NCBI GenBank assembly: GCA_028281765.1
Contig: JANQJF010000021.1
Location: 1-64,000, forward strand
Length of the DNA: 64,000 bases
From: Planctomycetota bacterium
GTDB lineage: Bacteria > Planctomycetota > UBA1135 > UBA2386
Direction: 5' to 3'
The translations under genes were made by a program, and so were the position numbers. The notes below the pieces were generated by a model. It did not search any database. It had not been told where the DNA came from and saw only the letters and a list, made by a program, of their open reading frames with translations. Shown one piece after another: positions 57,633 to 64,000 of this stretch. The stretch's first letter is position 1. Each line of letters opens with the position of its first letter.

Positions 57633-57902
57633 ATGTCCAACACCACACTCGTAGCAAGGCTCAGGGCTCTTCTCGTGGCGATGAGGCGTGGCTCTCGGTC
57701 TATCGAAGACGCATTGCAGGATCTCGACTTGGCCATGCTTGGGCTCGAAGCGATGCCTGCCTCGCTCTCAGAGGAAGGTGATTCACTTCGACTCGAGCTT
57801 CAGCAGGCGCAGTGGGCTCTCGATGAGGGGGGCGCGCCTGATGTCGAGGCGTTGCTGTCTCGACTCGAGGCCTGGATCACTCGAGTTCCGGTCGAAGTCT
57901 AG
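57633..57902 (+). CDS. Small helical protein of unknown function
   Basis: An 89-residue protein, mostly alpha-helical and amphipathic (TLVARLRALLVAMRRG, SLRLELQQAQWALDEG). No known motif, signal or membrane segment. Codon use is less GC-rich than that of the surrounding genes, which fits the accessory character of the toxin-antitoxin remnant just upstream. It may be an orphan accessory gene. Confidence 0.5.
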   Translation: MSNTTLVARLRALLVAMRRGSRSIEDALQDLDLAMLGLEAMPASLSEEGDSLRLELQQAQWALDEGGAPDVEALLSRLEAWITRVPVEV

Positions 57903-57970
57903 GCGGCCGCCGAAGCTCTACGGATCGGTTCTGCTGGTGGCTGTACCATTCCGGGGTCATCGAGACCCCA

Positions 57971-58381
57971 ATGAACTCCCAACCCCTCCGCTACTCACTC
58001 CTCGCCGGCGCCGCCTACTTCGTCTGCATGGCGATCGCGCACTTCTTCGGCATCAAGCAGCCGCTGCTGTTCGTCTACTACGACACGCCGTTCCACGCGT
58101 ATCAGGACAAGATCATCTCGTTCGCGGTCGTGGCGTACGTCGCGCTGTTCTGGTGTGCGGCGCGAGAATGGTCGGTCGTGCCCGCGGCGTTGTTCGTACT
58201 CGGGGTGACGGTCGCGGGGTTGTCGGCGGTGAACGTGTCCGATGCGCTGGCCGAGGTGTTGCAGCCGGGCCAGTCGACGTGGCCGTATTGGGCACAGGTG
58301 GGGGCGATTGCCGCGTATTGGGTTTGGCTGCTCGTCTTGTTCGTGCGGCAGCGGTCCGTCGCTGACCTGGACGGGCGATGA
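57971..58381 (+). CDS. Four-helix membrane protein of unknown function
   Basis: A 136-residue protein with four hydrophobic segments: LLAGAAYFVCMAIAHFFG, ISFAVVAYVALFWCA, VVPAALFVLGVTVAGL and VGAIAAYWVWLLVLFV. The last stretch ends in a basic tail. I recognise no family. Its stop overlaps the ATG of the short hydrophobic ORF downstream (ATGA). Confidence 0.75.
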   Translation: MNSQPLRYSLLAGAAYFVCMAIAHFFGIKQPLLFVYYDTPFHAYQDKIISFAVVAYVALFWCAAREWSVVPAALFVLGVTVAGLSAVNVSDALAEVLQPGQSTWPYWAQVGAIAAYWVWLLVLFVRQRSVADLDGR

Positions 58382-58587
58382 CTCGCCCCCGCAAGCCGCT
58401 GCGCACCGTCCTGTTCGTCGGCTCGCTCTTCCTGCTGCTCGTCGTCGTCTGGATGGCCGCCGGAGCCGTTCGTCCTGCACGGGAGCTTCGATCGGTTGGT
58501 GGTGGTGGATCCGGACAAGCGCTGACGCGTGCGAGTAGCGGGTCCGTCTGCGTTGGGCTAGAGTCCCCGGCCACACCTCCGAGTTGA
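58378..58587 (+). CDS. Small single-helix membrane peptide, possibly frameshifted
   Basis: A 69-residue reading frame with one transmembrane helix (TVLFVGSLFLLLVVVWMAAG), overlapping the previous gene by ATGA. After the helix this frame becomes low-complexity, whereas the neighbouring frame reads PEPFVLHGSFDRLVVVDPDKR then TGA, which looks more like real protein. A one-base change around 58462-58470 may have separated the two parts. Either a short membrane peptide or a decayed gene. Confidence 0.4.
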   Translation: MTRPRKPLRTVLFVGSLFLLLVVVWMAAGAVRPARELRSVGGGGSGQALTRASSGSVCVGLESPATPPS

Positions 58588-58597
58588 CGATACGACC

Positions 58598-59038
58598 ATG
58601 GGATTCCTCTCCGACCGACTCGACAAGGACATCTTCGACGACCCGGACGAACTCGCCTTCATCGAGGAGCACGTCGGCTTCGGCAAGCTGACGCTGAAGG
58701 AGGCGAAGGCGGCAAAGAAGCTGGCCAAGAAGATCGAGAAGGAAGACGACGTCGACCTGGACGGCGTCATCGAGTCCCTCGAAGAGATCATCGACGACCT
58801 GAAGTTCGCGAAGGATCCGAAGAACGCGATCATCATTTGGGTCAACGAGAACGTGAAGGAGCTCGAGGCGAAGGTGCTCGAGCGCCATGAGATCGAGGGC
58901 TTGATGATCCGTGCGCACGTCGACCGCGACCGACTGATGATCGTCGGCAAGTCGGTGCACCCGCTCGACGGGATCGAAGGGATGGTCGAGGAGCTGTCGG
59001 GGTTTCCGGCGGAGAATCGGGTGGTCGGCGCGGAGTGA
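58598..59038 (+). CDS. Cytoplasmic protein of unknown function
   Basis: A 146-residue protein beginning MGFLSDRLDKDIFDDPDEL. It is rich in Lys, Asp and Glu with a highly charged helical middle (KEAKAAKKLAKKIEKEDD) and a mixed alpha/beta end (GLMIRAHVDRDRLMIVGKSV). No recognised motif or signal. The gene ends one base from the convergent DUF1501 gene. Confidence 0.75.
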   Translation: MGFLSDRLDKDIFDDPDELAFIEEHVGFGKLTLKEAKAAKKLAKKIEKEDDVDLDGVIESLEEIIDDLKFAKDPKNAIIIWVNENVKELEAKVLERHEIEGLMIRAHVDRDRLMIVGKSVHPLDGIEGMVEELSGFPAENRVVGAE

Positions 59039-59039
59039 C

Positions 59040-60428
59040 CTACGCCAACCACGCGTGCATGACTTCCCCGTGCACGTCGGTGAGGCGATACCGTCGGCCC
59101 TGATGCTTGAAGACGAGCTGCTCGTGGTCGATGCCGAGCAGATAGAGCAACGTCGCGTGGAGGTCGTGCACGCTCGCGGGCTTGTCGACGATGTTGTAGC
59201 TGAAGTCGTCGGTCTCGCCGTAGACGAGGCCTTGGCGGAAGCCGCCGCCGGCCATCCACATCGAGAAGCAGCGCGGATGGTGGTCTCGGCCGAAGCCGTT
59301 CGGGGTCAGCTTGCCCTGGGAGTAGGCGGTGCGGCCGAACTCGCCGCCCCAGACGACGATCGTGTCGTCGAGGAGGCCGCGGCGTTTGAGGTCGCAGACG
59401 AGCGCGGCGGACGCGCGATCCGTCTCCTTGCACTGGCGGGAGATGCCGCCCTTGAGGCTGCCGTGCTGGTCCCAGCCCTGGTGGAACAGCTGCACGAACC
59501 GCACGTCGCGTTCGATCAGGCGGCGGGCGAGCAGGCAGTTCGCGGCGAACGTGCCGGGGTTGCGCGCGTCCTCGCCGTAGAGCGTGAACACTTCGTCGGG
59601 TTCGTCGGAGAAGTCGACGACGTCGGGCACCGACTCCTGCATGCGGTACGCCATCTCGTACTGCGCGATGCGTGACGCGATCTCCGGATCGCCCTCCCGT
59701 TCGAGCTGCAGTTCGTGCAGGGCCCGTAGGTCGTCGAGGACATCGCGGCGCATGGCGCGCGTGACGCCCTTGGGATTCGACAGGTAGAGCACGGGATCCG
59801 CACCGGCGCGCAGCTGTACGCCCTGGTGACGCGACGGCAGGAAGCCGGCGCCCCAGAGGCGCGCGTAGAGCGGCTGGCCGCCCTTGTTCTTCGTGACCAG
59901 GACGACGCTCGCCGGGAGGTTGGGGTTGCCGGAGCCGAGGCCGAAGCTCAGCCACGCCGGGAGCGACGGGCGGCCCGCGACTTCGGAGCCGGTCTGGAAG
60001 AACGTGATCGCCGGGTCGTGGTTGATCGCGTTCGTGTGCATTGACCGGATGATCGTGAGTTCGTCGACGACCTTCGCGGTGTTCGGCAGCAGGCTGCTGA
60101 CCCACGCGCCGCACTGGCCGTGCTGGCGGAACTCGAACGGCGAGCGCGCGACCGGGATGCTCGTCTGGTTGCCGGACATGCCGGTCAGGCGCTGGCCGCG
60201 ACGGATCGAGTCGGGGAGCTGCTCGCCGTGGCGCGCGTCGAGGATCGGCTTGTAGTCGAAGGTGTCCATCTGCGATGGGCCACCGGATTGGAACAGGTAG
60301 ATGATCCGCTTCGCGCGGGGCTGGATCGGCCGGCTCACGAGCGCCGGCGCGAAGTTCGCCAGCGCTCCCGCGCCCGCGGCGCGTGCGAGCAGGTCGCGTC
60401 GAGTCAGGCTGTCGTGTTCGCCAGTCAT
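59040..60428 (-). CDS. DUF1501 protein (sulfatase-fold-related, Tat-like export)
   Basis: A 462-residue protein of the DUF1501 family, an alkaline-phosphatase-superfamily relative common in planctomycetes. The N-terminus TRRDLLARAAGAG... is a twin-arginine-like signal. Family signatures: IIYLFQSGGPSQMDTFDYKP, ELTIIRSMHTNAINHDPA, FVQLFHQGWDQHGSLKGG, and VVWGGEFGRT plus GRDHHPRCFSMWMAGGG, which bears the metal-binding His/Asp residues seen in the superfamily. Its ATG overlaps the stop of the PSD1 gene (ATGA), so the pair is translationally coupled. Function unknown but always linked to DUF1549/DUF1553 proteins. Confidence 0.93.
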   Translation of the reverse strand: MTGEHDSLTRRDLLARAAGAGALANFAPALVSRPIQPRAKRIIYLFQSGGPSQMDTFDYKPILDARHGEQLPDSIRRGQRLTGMSGNQTSIPVARSPFEFRQHGQCGAWVSSLLPNTAKVVDELTIIRSMHTNAINHDPAITFFQTGSEVAGRPSLPAWLSFGLGSGNPNLPASVVLVTKNKGGQPLYARLWGAGFLPSRHQGVQLRAGADPVLYLSNPKGVTRAMRRDVLDDLRALHELQLEREGDPEIASRIAQYEMAYRMQESVPDVVDFSDEPDEVFTLYGEDARNPGTFAANCLLARRLIERDVRFVQLFHQGWDQHGSLKGGISRQCKETDRASAALVCDLKRRGLLDDTIVVWGGEFGRTAYSQGKLTPNGFGRDHHPRCFSMWMAGGGFRQGLVYGETDDFSYNIVDKPASVHDLHATLLYLLGIDHEQLVFKHQGRRYRLTDVHGEVMHAWLA

Positions 60429-63400
60429 CGCTTCGTCACCGTCGCATCGTAGTTCATCAGCGCGTTCGCGACCGTGGTCCAGGTCGCGAGAAGTGCCGGG
60501 TCGTGCTTTGCGTCCGACTTCGTGTGGCCGACCGCGAGCAGTTCCTGTGCGCGTGCCGGATCCGTCGAGAACGACTCGAGCGTGCGCGTACGCATGCGCT
60601 CGAGGATCGCGAGCTCCGCATCGGTCGGTGCACGGCTGGTCAGCGCGCGAAACATCGAGCGCAGCCGCGCCGCGTCGTCCGTGTCCGCTTCGAGCGTGCG
60701 AGCGGCGAGATGGCGCGCGGCCTCGACGTACTGCACGTCGTTCAGCAGCACGAGCGCTTGCAGCGGCGTGTTCGTGACCTGGCGCCGCGCGACGCACACG
60801 TCACGCTTCGCCGCGTCGAAGATCATCGCGGACGGGGGCGGCGACGTGCGCTTCCAGATCGTGTAGAGGCTGCGGCGATAGAGGCCGTCGCCCTTGTCGG
60901 TGCGGTACGTCTGGCCGCTCTTCTCCTTCCACAGGCCGGCCGGCTGGTAGGGGCGCGCCGGGCCACCGCCGATCTTGCGCACGAGCAGGCCACTCGCCGC
61001 GAGCGCCTGGTCGCGAACCATCTCGGCGGGGAGCCGATGGCTCGGGCCGCGCGCGAGCCACAGGTTGTCGGGGTCGCGTTCGCGTGTGTCAGGGTGCGCG
61101 CGGGACGAGCGCTTGTAGGTCTCCGAAGTGACGAGCAGCGTCAGCAGTCGTTGTATGTCCCAGTCGCGCGTGAATTCGTTTGCGAGCCAATCGAGGAGCT
61201 CGGGATGCGTCGGGTTCGCGCCTTGGCTGCCGAAGTCGTCCGGCGTCGCGACGAGGCCGACACCGAACACCAGCTGCCACAGGCGATTGACGGCGACGCG
61301 CGCGGTCAGCGGATGGTCGGGTCGTGTCATCCACTGCGCGAGACCGAGGCGCGTGCGCGGCAGGTCGTCCGGAAAAGGCGGCAGGCACGCCGGAGTCGCG
61401 GGCTCGACCGGGTCGGTCGGCGCGTCGTACCGACCTCGGGCGCGCACATAGGTCTGGCGCGGCGTCGCCATCTCTCGCATCGCCATGATCTCGGGCGTGC
61501 GATTCACCAGCGTGCCCAGGGCGTCGCGCGCGGCGTGCACGGCCTCGGTCGCCTTGGCCCACTCGGAATCGATCGCGAGCAGGTAGGCGTCGAAATCGAC
61601 GGCCGAGTCCTGGAGTCGCGCGAGTGCGGCGACCTCCGCGTTCGCGAGTTCGCGCGCGTAGACGCGCACCTCGTCGACGTCGCCGCCGGCGAACCCCTTG
61701 TCGCGGAACCGTTCGCCGATCGCGAGTTCGCCACCGCCGCCCGTGATCGCCTTTTGCAGGGAGTCGCGGACGGTCGTTGTCGCCACCGGTTCGCCGTCGA
61801 CGAAGAGCGAGAGACCCGCCGCGCGGGACGAGCCGTCGCTGCGCAGCGCGACGTGCGTGAACTCGCCGATCGCGATGCGTTCGGTCGCGCGGATCGACGC
61901 CGCGTTTCCCGGCCAGAAGTGGATCAGCGAGAACTGCAGGTGTCCGTCGAGGAGCAGGAGCTCGTAGCCCTGGCTCGCCGCATCCGTCCACGCCCGCGAG
62001 CGATGCAGCACGACCATGCGGTCCTGATACTTCGGCGCTCGTATCCACAGCGAGATCGAGAACGGCACGTGCCGGCCGAAGTTCGGAATCCCGCCCAGAC
62101 GGATCGGGTCGTCGCCGGTGAGGCGTACCGCGTGGCCCACCCGTCCTTCGACGAACGCATTCGCGCCCGCGACTACCGCAGGCTTCTCGCCAGCTTCGTT
62201 CTTCGACTTGCGCTGCTTCGGATCGTCGAATCGGTAGTAGCCGAGGAGTCCGTGCGACAGCGTCGATTCCGCGGTTTCGCGCCAGGCATCGAACGCCGCG
62301 CGGCGCGTCGGCCGCAGCGCCTGACGCGCGGCCTCCGCGGCAGCGATCTCCTCGCGATGAGTGCGTTGCTGCGCGCGTTGCTGTTCCGACGACAGCAGCA
62401 GCGAAGGCGTCGGCACTGCGTTCGTAAAGTGCGAGTAGAGCCCGCTCTCGTCGATGTTGTCGAAGAACGCGGTCAGCTCGTAGTACTCGCGCTGCGACAG
62501 CGGATCGAACTTGTGGTCGTGGCAGCGCGCGCATTCGAGCGTCAAGCCGAGGAACGCCGTCGCGATGGTCTGCGTTCGATCGGCGACGTATTCGATTCGC
62601 ATCTCTTCTTCGACGCTGCCGCCCTCGTTGGTCTGGCGGTGCAGACGACAGAACGTCGTCGCGAGTCGCTGCGACTGCGTGGCGTCCGGCAGCATGTCGC
62701 CGGCGATCTGCCACGTGAGAAACTGATCGAACGGCAGGTTGTCGTTGAACGCGCCGATCAGCCAGTCGCGCCACGGCCAGACGCGGCGTTCGCGATCATT
62801 CTGGTAGCCGTAGGTGTCGGCGTAGCGCGCGACGTCCATCCAGTCCGCGGCCATCCGCTCGCCGAAATGTGGCGATGCGAGGAGGCGCTCGACGACGCGG
62901 GCGTACGCGTCTTCGCTCGTGTCCGCGAGGAACGCGTCGATCTCCGCGGTCGTCGGCGGTAGTCCGGTGAGGTCGAACGTCACGCGTCGGATCAGCGTCT
63001 CGCGGTCGGCCGCAGGTGACTTCACCAGGCCGCGCTTCACGAGGCGTGCGTCGACGAACGCGTCGACCGGATGGGCGTTCGCGGCGACGTCCGGCCGACG
63101 CGGCGGCACGAACGACCAATGCTCGGCGTACTCGGCCCCGGCCTCGATCCACGCCTCGAGTCGCGCGATCTCTTCCGGCGTGACCCGCAGTCCGGACTCG
63201 GGCGGCGGCATGCGGACCTCCGGGTCCGTCGAGCGCAGCCGCTGCAGCATCAGGCTCCGCCCGGCGTCACCAGGCACGATCGCCGCGCCGTCGTCGCGCT
63301 GCGCCGTGGCGCCGGCGCGGACGTCGAGCCGGAGGTCGGCCTTCCGTGCCCCGGCGTCCGGGCCGTGGCAGTGGAAGCAGCGGTCGGCCAGGAGAGGGCG

Positions 63401-63487
63401 GATGTCCCGCTGGAAGTCGGTCTGCGCGCAGGCCGCCGCGGAAATCGTGGCGACGAGCAGGGCTGCGGCGATTCGAGAGACGGTCAC
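60425..63487 (-). CDS. PSD1-type cytochrome-c / DUF1549 / DUF1553 protein with LamG insert
   Basis: Exported protein of 1020 residues; signal peptide SRIAAALLVATISAAACAQ. GTG at 63487 is chosen; another GTG at 63553 would only add an unstructured leader. The cytochrome-c part has CFHCH (37-41), then DUF1549 (about 140-345) with FDLTGLPP, ADWMDVARYADTYGYQND and a second heme-type motif CARCH (319-323). A LamG domain sits at about 414-620 (LLGYYRFDDP, FSISLWIRAP, GLSLFVDGEPVATT, GDVDEVRVYARELANAEVA), followed by DUF1553 (about 700-960). PSD1 proteins are planctomycete-specific and probably periplasmic; the LamG may bind glycans. Overlaps the DUF1501 gene. Confidence 0.95.
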   Translation of the reverse strand: MTVSRIAAALLVATISAAACAQTDFQRDIRPLLADRCFHCHGPDAGARKADLRLDVRAGATAQRDDGAAIVPGDAGRSLMLQRLRSTDPEVRMPPPESGLRVTPEEIARLEAWIEAGAEYAEHWSFVPPRRPDVAANAHPVDAFVDARLVKRGLVKSPAADRETLIRRVTFDLTGLPPTTAEIDAFLADTSEDAYARVVERLLASPHFGERMAADWMDVARYADTYGYQNDRERRVWPWRDWLIGAFNDNLPFDQFLTWQIAGDMLPDATQSQRLATTFCRLHRQTNEGGSVEEEMRIEYVADRTQTIATAFLGLTLECARCHDHKFDPLSQREYYELTAFFDNIDESGLYSHFTNAVPTPSLLLSSEQQRAQQRTHREEIAAAEAARQALRPTRRAAFDAWRETAESTLSHGLLGYYRFDDPKQRKSKNEAGEKPAVVAGANAFVEGRVGHAVRLTGDDPIRLGGIPNFGRHVPFSISLWIRAPKYQDRMVVLHRSRAWTDAASQGYELLLLDGHLQFSLIHFWPGNAASIRATERIAIGEFTHVALRSDGSSRAAGLSLFVDGEPVATTTVRDSLQKAITGGGGELAIGERFRDKGFAGGDVDEVRVYARELANAEVAALARLQDSAVDFDAYLLAIDSEWAKATEAVHAARDALGTLVNRTPEIMAMREMATPRQTYVRARGRYDAPTDPVEPATPACLPPFPDDLPRTRLGLAQWMTRPDHPLTARVAVNRLWQLVFGVGLVATPDDFGSQGANPTHPELLDWLANEFTRDWDIQRLLTLLVTSETYKRSSRAHPDTRERDPDNLWLARGPSHRLPAEMVRDQALAASGLLVRKIGGGPARPYQPAGLWKEKSGQTYRTDKGDGLYRRSLYTIWKRTSPPPSAMIFDAAKRDVCVARRQVTNTPLQALVLLNDVQYVEAARHLAARTLEADTDDAARLRSMFRALTSRAPTDAELAILERMRTRTLESFSTDPARAQELLAVGHTKSDAKHDPALLATWTTVANALMNYDATVTKR

Positions 63488-63607
63488 GGCGCCGATTCTA
63501 GGGGCCTTGGCGCCGCTTCGCGGCAGTCCGGGATTGGCCGCGAAGTTGTTCACCTTTCCTTGGAAACGTCGCCCCGCGACGGCTAGCTTTTGCGGCTCGC
63601 CAAGCCA

Positions 63608-63693
63608 GCCGAGGTGGCGGAATTGGCAGACGCGCTAGCTTGAGGGGCTAGTGACCCTAACGGGTCGTGCGGGTTCAAGTCCCGCCCTCGGCA
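63608..63693 (+). tRNA. tRNA-Leu (anticodon GAG)
   Basis: Acceptor arms GCCGAGG and CCTCGGC with discriminator A. The anticodon stem is CTAGC/GCTAG around TTGAGGG (anticodon GAG, decoding CUC/CUU). A long variable arm (TGACCCTAACGGGTCG) marks a class II leucine tRNA, and the T-arm is GCGGGTTCAAGTCCCGC. CCA is not encoded. Confidence 0.95.
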
Positions 63694-63699
63694 CTTCCG

Positions 63700-63733
63700 C
63701 AGGCCGCCGTGACGATGTCACGGCGGCCTGTTT
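63700..63733 (+). terminator. Rho-independent terminator after tRNA-Leu
   Basis: CAGGCCGCCGTGAC (63700-63713) pairs perfectly with GTCACGGCGGCCTG (63717-63730) across GAT, followed by TTT. A 14-base stem with three-base loop. Confidence 0.85.
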
Positions 63734-63832
63734 CGTTTGCGGGCGGCTCGAGCCTGAGTGTGCTCGATTCGGCGAGGTCTCTAGGGGCTGCGGTGTTCAA
63801 TGCAGCGGCTTGCCAAGACCCAAGCGGATCGC

Positions 63833-64000
63833 CTACCGGAGTCTCTTGTTCAAGGCGACGCGAAGTTGGCTGGGGCTCGTTGCCCAGGCTGTCGCAATGG
63901 CTAGCGCCAACTCACTCTCCTGGCTTGCGCTCATCAGTTCGTGCCATTGGCCTGCATCTCCGCGCCGCAGGTGTGGTGAGCCGTCCCGGGTCAGCGGGCA
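63833..64000 (-). CDS. C-terminal end of a protein gene cut by the window edge
   Basis: The minus strand has an open frame from the window edge to TAG at 63833-63835. Its last 55 codons read as plausible soluble protein (GDAGQWHELMSASQESELAL, AIATAWATSPSQLRVALNKR). No family recognised. The codon use is less GC-rich than in the rest of the window. The gene may belong to an accessory segment next to tRNA-Leu. Confidence 0.4.
   Translation of the reverse strand, partial: CPLTRDGSPHLRRGDAGQWHELMSASQESELALAIATAWATSPSQLRVALNKRLR

Overview
This window is high-GC bacterial chromosome, almost certainly from a planctomycete. Lineage markers seen here are a PSD1-type cytochrome-c/DUF1549/DUF1553 protein overlapping a DUF1501 protein, three membrane-anchored Ser/Thr kinases with long helical or TPR-like extracellular regions, four ECF sigma factors, and many large secreted proteins sharing a C-terminal domain. 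kdsB points to a lipopolysaccharide-type outer membrane. The assignment rests on these gene families; no rRNA lies in the window.

Layout. 1-3.3 kb (minus): DEAD-box RNA helicase, a small membrane protein, a zinc alcohol dehydrogenase. 3.5-6.2 kb (plus): two-gene molybdenum hydroxylase (2Fe-2S subunit plus Tat-exported molybdopterin subunit). 6.3-20.2 kb: a secretome cluster with one minus-strand secreted protein, then six plus-strand secreted proteins in tight succession (SBBP/beta-propeller, PKD, Asp-box/BNR, beta-helix, and a tandem paralogue pair). These lead into a Ser/Thr kinase (20.2-22.9 kb) that faces an ECF sigma gene. 23.5-29.6 kb (minus): a tightly coupled operon of lipoprotein, kdsB, pyrG, a glutamate-cysteine-ligase/CBS protein and an aspartoacylase-like hydrolase. 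29.8-32.3 kb (plus): LysM protein, a decayed propeller lipoprotein, an acidic-tailed lipoprotein. 32.3-36.8 kb (minus): kinase, ECF sigma, secreted protein as one operon. 37.0-38.8 kb (minus): ECF sigma with a predicted LRR-type anti-sigma protein. 39.1-40.4 kb: double fasciclin-PDZ protein with a strong terminator. 40.6-42.0 kb (minus): NtrC-family regulator. 42.1-44.9 kb: cyclotransferase-like protein, a rearranged LamG gene, a secreted IPT-type lipoprotein and an ECF sigma. 44.9-47.5 kb (minus): third kinase. 47.5-51.1 kb: SOUL protein and an exported HEAT-repeat protein. 51.2-51.5 kb: tRNA-Thr(CGU), a terminator and a perfect 115-bp inverted repeat. 51.5-54.8 kb (minus): TraB-like lipoprotein, OB-fold/exonuclease fusion, aminotransferase. 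54.9-59.0 kb: large membrane-anchored protein, a decayed toxin-antitoxin pair and small proteins. 59.0-63.5 kb (minus): PSD1 and DUF1501 genes. 63.6 kb: tRNA-Leu(GAG) and terminator, then the C-terminal end of one more minus-strand gene.

How it fits together. The recurrent theme is envelope-facing signalling. Kinases and ECF sigma factors sit next to, or in operons with, genes for secreted proteins that carry a common C-terminal beta-rich domain (at least seven likely copies, plus one truncated tail). This suggests local control of surface protein expression, but it is inferred from gene neighbourhood only. The kdsB-pyrG operon supplies CTP and CMP-Kdo for LPS. The PSD1/DUF1501 pair and the molybdenum hydroxylase are probably export-linked oxidative or catabolic functions. 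The least explained structures are the 115-bp palindrome beside tRNA-Thr and the shared C-terminal domain.
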